A stretch of DNA of 64,000 nucleotides from G11 sp947167445 (lineage in GTDB: Bacteria > Bacillota > Clostridia > Lachnospirales > Lachnospiraceae): contig CAMVID010000011.1 in NCBI GenBank assembly GCA_947167445.1, forward strand, positions 1 through 64,000. The letters are read 5' to 3'. Below are positions 60,653 to 64,000 of this stretch, in pieces. The first letter of the stretch is position 1. Every line of letters starts with the position of its first letter. The position numbers and the translations under genes were made by a program. Below the pieces are notes generated by a model that saw only the letters and a list, made by a program, of their open reading frames with translations, was not told where the DNA came from and did not search any database.

Positions 60653-61585
60653 TTAACCCTTTACGGCACCGGCGATGAAGCTTTCCTGAATTCTCTTGCT
60701 TAAGAATACATAAACAAGAAGTGTAGGGAATGTTGCGATACAAAGTGCCGCTCCGATAGGTCCCCAGTTGGTGGTATGCTGACCCGAAAGGGCCTTGATA
60801 CCTACCGGCAATGTTCTGTGCACCGAATCGGATATAAATACGTTTGCGAACATGAACTCGTTCCAGCACTGAAGGTATGAATAAACGCCGATGGTGGAAA
60901 GAGCAGGCTTCATAAGGGGTACGATAATCTTGAAGAATGTTCCCCAAAGTCCGCATCCGTCAATTCTTGCTGCCTCGTCCAAATCGTAGGGAATCTCAAC
61001 CATGAAACCGGTACTGATGAGGATTGCCATTGCAAGAGTAAATGCTGCGTAAGGAATAATCAGCGAAGCGTAGGTATTTATACCGAATATTCCACCGATT
61101 ACAGGCTTCTTAGCCACATTTGACAAAAGTACATATACAGGAACGATGGAAGCCTGAAGGGGAATTGTAAGTCCCAGCATGAAGAATGAGTTTGTGGTTG
61201 AACTCAGTTTCCATTTGATTCTTGTAATTGCATAGGTTGCCATCATTGCTGCAATAACCGTAATGGCTGTGGCAGCTACCGTAACCAGAACACTGTTTAA
61301 GAAATATAATCCCATGTTTCCCGTCTTCATGGCAGCGGCGTAGTTGGACCAAAGCCACTCATTGGGGAGACCGATTACGTTTTTACCAAAAATCTCTTCG
61401 TTTGATTTGAGAGAGAATGTGAACATAAAGTAAATCGGGAACAGATTTACAAATGCCCAGATTCCCAGGAAAACAAAGATCACAACCTTAACGGCAGGAT
61501 TTGTTTTCTTTATTGTATATCGTTCCTCTTCGAACTGAATCTTCGAGGAATCGTTCTTTTTCGTTTTCTTGTTTGTATCTTCCAT
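60653..61585 (-). CDS. Carbohydrate ABC transporter permease, MalG type
   Basis: A 310-residue permease of the CUT1 class with six membrane segments. The conserved EAA loop is EAARIDGCGLWGTFFKIIVPLMKPA (catalytic-subunit contact, seen as EAARIDGCG near 218). The unusual N-terminus (about 1-30) is hydrophilic and Lys-rich. AAGGAG precedes the ATG, inside the end of the MalF-type gene's coding sequence, two bases from its stop. It forms the membrane channel with the upstream permease. The sugar is unknown. Confidence 0.94.
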   Translation of the reverse strand: MEDTNKKTKKNDSSKIQFEEERYTIKKTNPAVKVVIFVFLGIWAFVNLFPIYFMFTFSLKSNEEIFGKNVIGLPNEWLWSNYAAAMKTGNMGLYFLNSVLVTVAATAITVIAAMMATYAITRIKWKLSSTTNSFFMLGLTIPLQASIVPVYVLLSNVAKKPVIGGIFGINTYASLIIPYAAFTLAMAILISTGFMVEIPYDLDEAARIDGCGLWGTFFKIIVPLMKPALSTIGVYSYLQCWNEFMFANVFISDSVHRTLPVGIKALSGQHTTNWGPIGAALCIATFPTLLVYVFLSKRIQESFIAGAVKG

Positions 61586-61587
61586 AA

Positions 61588-62499
61588 CTAGTTGTCCTTC
61601 TCCTTAAATGCTGCACTAATTAACAGGGCAAATGCGAAACAAAGAACTATCAGCATAACCGAAATAGTACTTCCCATTCCGTATCTGTTTCTAAGGAAAA
61701 GCATGTTTTCCAGCAAGGTACTGGGTACCTCTGTTGTCTGGAAGGGTCCGCCCTCCGTCAGAATTCGTACCAAGTCGTATGTCTTCAAAGAACCTGTTAC
61801 AGCGAAGATAACACTGACCTTGATGATAGGTTTAATAATAGGGATAACAACATATCTGTCTACCTGCCAGTTTGTTGCACCGTCAAGCATGGCCGCTTCT
61901 CGAAGATCCGGGTTAACACCTTTAACTCCGGCGTACATAAGAAGCATGTGGTAACCGACATACTGCCAGATTGTAGGCACCAGGATAGCACCCAGGGCAT
62001 ATCCTACTTCTCCGACCCACACGTGTTTCCAGCTTGATAAATTAAGAGCATCAAGCATTCTGTTCAAAAGGCCGTAGTCGGGATTGTATATTTTAAGCCA
62101 CAACTGACCTATAACTACTGTAGAGATCAGCACCGGCATGAAATATACGGAGAGGAAAAATCTCTCACCTTTGATCTTCCTTCCAAGAAGGAGTGCAAGA
62201 AGCAGTGAAAGAGGTAGCTGAACAAATACAGAGAAGAAAGCCAGAATCATGGAGTTCTTCAACGCTACCATAAATTTGATGGAACCGTTCGTAAACAATT
62301 CCTTATAGTTTTTAAGCCCTATGAATGTTCCCTCAGAAAAGCCGTTCCAATCCTGCAAGCTTCTGTATATAGATACGGCAATGGGCGCAATCAGGACACT
62401 TATAAACAAAAGTAATGCAGGCAGAAGAAAAAGAAAGATTGTAACTCCCTTTTTCCAATTAGTTGCACTTTTATGATTCATAGTTTTGTTCTTAGCCAT
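61588..62499 (-). CDS. Carbohydrate ABC transporter permease, MalF type
   Basis: A 303-residue permease with six membrane segments, the usual length for MalF-like CUT1 subunits of Gram-positive bacteria (no large extra domain). The EAA loop is LREAAMLDGATNWQVDRYVVIP (seen as REAAMLDGA near 200). TEGGPFQTTEVPSTLL near 250 is also typical. GGAAGG precedes the ATG. It is followed by the MalG-type gene and preceded, across a hairpin, by the binding-protein gene. No ATPase is encoded here, so a shared MsmK-type ATPase is expected. Confidence 0.94.
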   Translation of the reverse strand: MAKNKTMNHKSATNWKKGVTIFLFLLPALLLFISVLIAPIAVSIYRSLQDWNGFSEGTFIGLKNYKELFTNGSIKFMVALKNSMILAFFSVFVQLPLSLLLALLLGRKIKGERFFLSVYFMPVLISTVVIGQLWLKIYNPDYGLLNRMLDALNLSSWKHVWVGEVGYALGAILVPTIWQYVGYHMLLMYAGVKGVNPDLREAAMLDGATNWQVDRYVVIPIIKPIIKVSVIFAVTGSLKTYDLVRILTEGGPFQTTEVPSTLLENMLFLRNRYGMGSTISVMLIVLCFAFALLISAAFKEKDN

Positions 62500-62523
62500 T
62501 TGTATAACCTTCCGAAATAAGTT

Positions 62524-62562
62524 GACCCTTCTGCCTCCCCTAAGGGAGGCTTATGAAGGGTC
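62524..62562 (-). other. Intercistronic hairpin between binding-protein and MalF-type genes
   Basis: A two-level stem: outer GACCCTTC / GAAGGGTC, inner GCCTCCC / GGGAGGC with a four-base loop. No T-run follows on the minus strand, so it is a message-stability rather than a termination structure, favouring excess binding protein. Confidence 0.7.
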
Positions 62563-62591
62563 TGAACTGTCATTACATTTTAGTCTTTAGA

Positions 62592-63941
62592 CTATCTGAT
62601 GTCTGCAGCAAGTCCTGCGATGAAGCCTGCACCATCAACCTGGCAACCATAAACCTGGTCAACATATGAAAGGTATGTCTGAGCGTCATCAGCGTTCATA
62701 GCTGTATCACCAAAGAGAACGTAAGAATCTGCATTTGCACAGATCTCAGAAACAGCCTGTGTTAAGCCGTTAACTGAACTTGTGTCGCCGTAAGGGATCC
62801 AAGCGGGAAGTCCACAACCATCAAGGTAACCATAATGGCAGATGAGCTTACCAAGTTCCATAGCGTATGCAGCAGCCTTCTCAGCATTAGGTGAAGAAGC
62901 AGCTACAGCAAGTGTATCAGAAGGTCCACCAATAAGCTGGCCGAGTTTACCCTTTGCAGAATCAACAACGGGGAATTCAGCAACCTTTACCTTGGGGAAG
63001 AACTCTTCGTTTGCAGCGAAGTCAGCACAGTTCCATGTACCATTCATGTAGAATGCGTACTTACCAGCCATGAAGTTAGCCTTTACTTCGTCGTTTGTAA
63101 GACCAACACCTGCGGGATCGAAGTAACCGTTAGTAACGAGTTCCTGGAATGTATCAACTGCAGTAGCAACGCCTTCGTTGTTCCATGTAGCTTTTCCAAG
63201 GAAGATGTCGTTGAGTTCGTCAGCACCGATAGATTTCTCGATTACAGACTCAAGGTACTCAGTTACACACCATGTCTCTTTTCCTGCACAACCGAAAGGA
63301 ATGATTCCTTTAGCCTTAAGGGCATCACAGCAAGCAAGGAAGTCTTCGTATGTTCCGGGAACATCATCGTAACCAACTTCTTTAAGAAGATCCATGTTAG
63401 CGAAGAGACCAACGATGTTCATTGTTGTAGGAACGCCGTAGTGCTTTCCGTCGTATGTTGTGTTACCAAGCATAACTTCAGGAAGCTCATCTTTCCAGTT
63501 CTGGTACTCGTCATCGAGGCAGTAAACCTTACCTGCTTCTACGAAGTCACCAAGGAATGCACATGACCATGTGAAGAAGATGTCAGGAAGTTCGTCAGCT
63601 GAAACAGCAGCTTTGATCTTGGTCTTGTAGGACTGGTTCTCAAATGCTTCCCAGTTGAAAGTAATGTCAGGATATGCAGCCTGCATATCAGCGATAGCAG
63701 CTTCATAAGCGTGACGGTTTGAGTCAGACTCTGTAGCGATACACCACATATCAAGTGTGATGGCATCAGAAGTTGTAGCCTCTGCTGTTGTATCAGCGGG
63801 AGCAGGAGCAGCTTCCTCAGTCTTGGTCTCAGCAGCGGGAGCTTCAGTTGTAGCTGCGGGAGCTTCTGTAGCACCACAAGCAACTAATGACAAAGCCATA
63901 GCGCCTGCTAAGAGAGTTGAAACTAAGCGTTTCATTTTCAT
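62592..63941 (-). CDS. Sugar ABC transporter substrate-binding lipoprotein
   Basis: A 449-residue extracellular binding protein. The ATG at 63941 (MKMKRLVSTLLAG) has AAGGAGG nine bases upstream; a longer frame is rejected. The lipobox LVAC (Cys near 22) is followed by an Ala/Thr/Glu-rich linker to about 60. The mature part is a MalE/SBP_bac_1 fold: LDMWCIATESDSNRH, ITFNWEAFENQSYKTKIKAA, DIFFTW and YAFYMNGTW. It is the first gene of the importer operon; its promoter is beyond the right part of the window. The ligand is probably an oligosaccharide, given the class, but unproven. Confidence 0.93.
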   Translation of the reverse strand: MKMKRLVSTLLAGAMALSLVACGATEAPAATTEAPAAETKTEEAAPAPADTTAEATTSDAITLDMWCIATESDSNRHAYEAAIADMQAAYPDITFNWEAFENQSYKTKIKAAVSADELPDIFFTWSCAFLGDFVEAGKVYCLDDEYQNWKDELPEVMLGNTTYDGKHYGVPTTMNIVGLFANMDLLKEVGYDDVPGTYEDFLACCDALKAKGIIPFGCAGKETWCVTEYLESVIEKSIGADELNDIFLGKATWNNEGVATAVDTFQELVTNGYFDPAGVGLTNDEVKANFMAGKYAFYMNGTWNCADFAANEEFFPKVKVAEFPVVDSAKGKLGQLIGGPSDTLAVAASSPNAEKAAAYAMELGKLICHYGYLDGCGLPAWIPYGDTSSVNGLTQAVSEICANADSYVLFGDTAMNADDAQTYLSYVDQVYGCQVDGAGFIAGLAADIR

Positions 63942-64000
63942 AATAAAATACCTCCTTAAGAAATTTGTGTTAGGCAAATTGCCCTCTCTCTATCATTAAG

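Overview
The window looks like chromosomal DNA of a Gram-positive, low-to-mid GC Clostridia, most likely a plant-polysaccharide-degrading Lachnospiraceae of the Butyrivibrio/Roseburia type. This rests on AGGAGG-type ribosome sites in front of nearly every gene, transketolase split into two genes, a Crh-like HPr with HPr kinase and WhiA, a DUF1846 protein, YesM/YesN-type two-component systems beside sugar ABC transporters, and a xylose isomerase pathway. I saw no rRNA, tRNA, CRISPR array, transposase or phage genes. Most genes are on the minus strand.

Layout. 1-263: 5' part of an MsmK/UgpC-type sugar ABC ATPase. 0.4-5.8 kb: two membrane diguanylate cyclases around a YesL-family protein, a GNAT and a lipase-like hydrolase. 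5.8-12.3 kb: metG, rpe, split transketolase, nagA and nagB. 12.4-15.4 kb: GNAT, cyclophilin, a 440-bp stretch without protein genes but with strong stem-loops, and class II aldolase. 15.4-19.4 kb: a catabolite-control and cell-envelope cluster (hprK, ROK kinase, murB, whiA, crh-like). 19.6-23.8 kb: alpha-xylosidase (yicI type) convergent with uvrC. 24-26 kb: an accessory-looking pair (DUF4143 ATPase plus an unknown protein) behind a 33-bp tandem repeat. 26.2-33.3 kb: ftsH, DUF1846, and a non-canonical Hsp70 paired with a membrane J-like protein. 33.3-35.3 kb: PAP2 phosphatase and galM separated by two unusual tandem-repeat arrays. 35.4-40 kb: a TetR-controlled ABC/FtsX cassette and nth. 40-41.4 kb: a beta-helix lipoprotein. 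41.5-50.1 kb: an AfuABC/Hpt-like transporter with its own binding-protein sensor, histidine kinase and AraC-type regulator. 50.1-53.8 kb: CBS-containing pyrophosphatase, uridine phosphorylase and a nuclease-helicase fusion. 53.9-56.9 kb: divergent xylA/xylB. 57-63.9 kb: LacI regulator, YesN/YesM pair and a complete MalEFG-like importer.

How it fits together. Alpha-xylosidase releases xylose from xyloglucan oligosaccharides; XylA and XylB give xylulose 5-phosphate; Rpe and the split transketolase feed it into glycolysis, where Fba acts. The importer at 60.6-63.9 kb lacks an ATPase of its own and may share an MsmK-type ATPase such as the one cut by the window start. NagA/NagB handle amino sugars, GalM and the ROK kinase handle hexoses, and HprK with the Ser46-only HPr supplies catabolite control without PTS phosphotransfer.

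The least ordinary items are the repeat arrays (26.08, 34.01 and 34.15 kb), the apparently leaderless nuclease-helicase gene, the Hsp70/degenerate-J pair, the ABC ATPase with a large insertion inside its nucleotide-binding domain, and the palindromic operators of the TetR cassette. None amounts to a proven new system; each is listed with a test.
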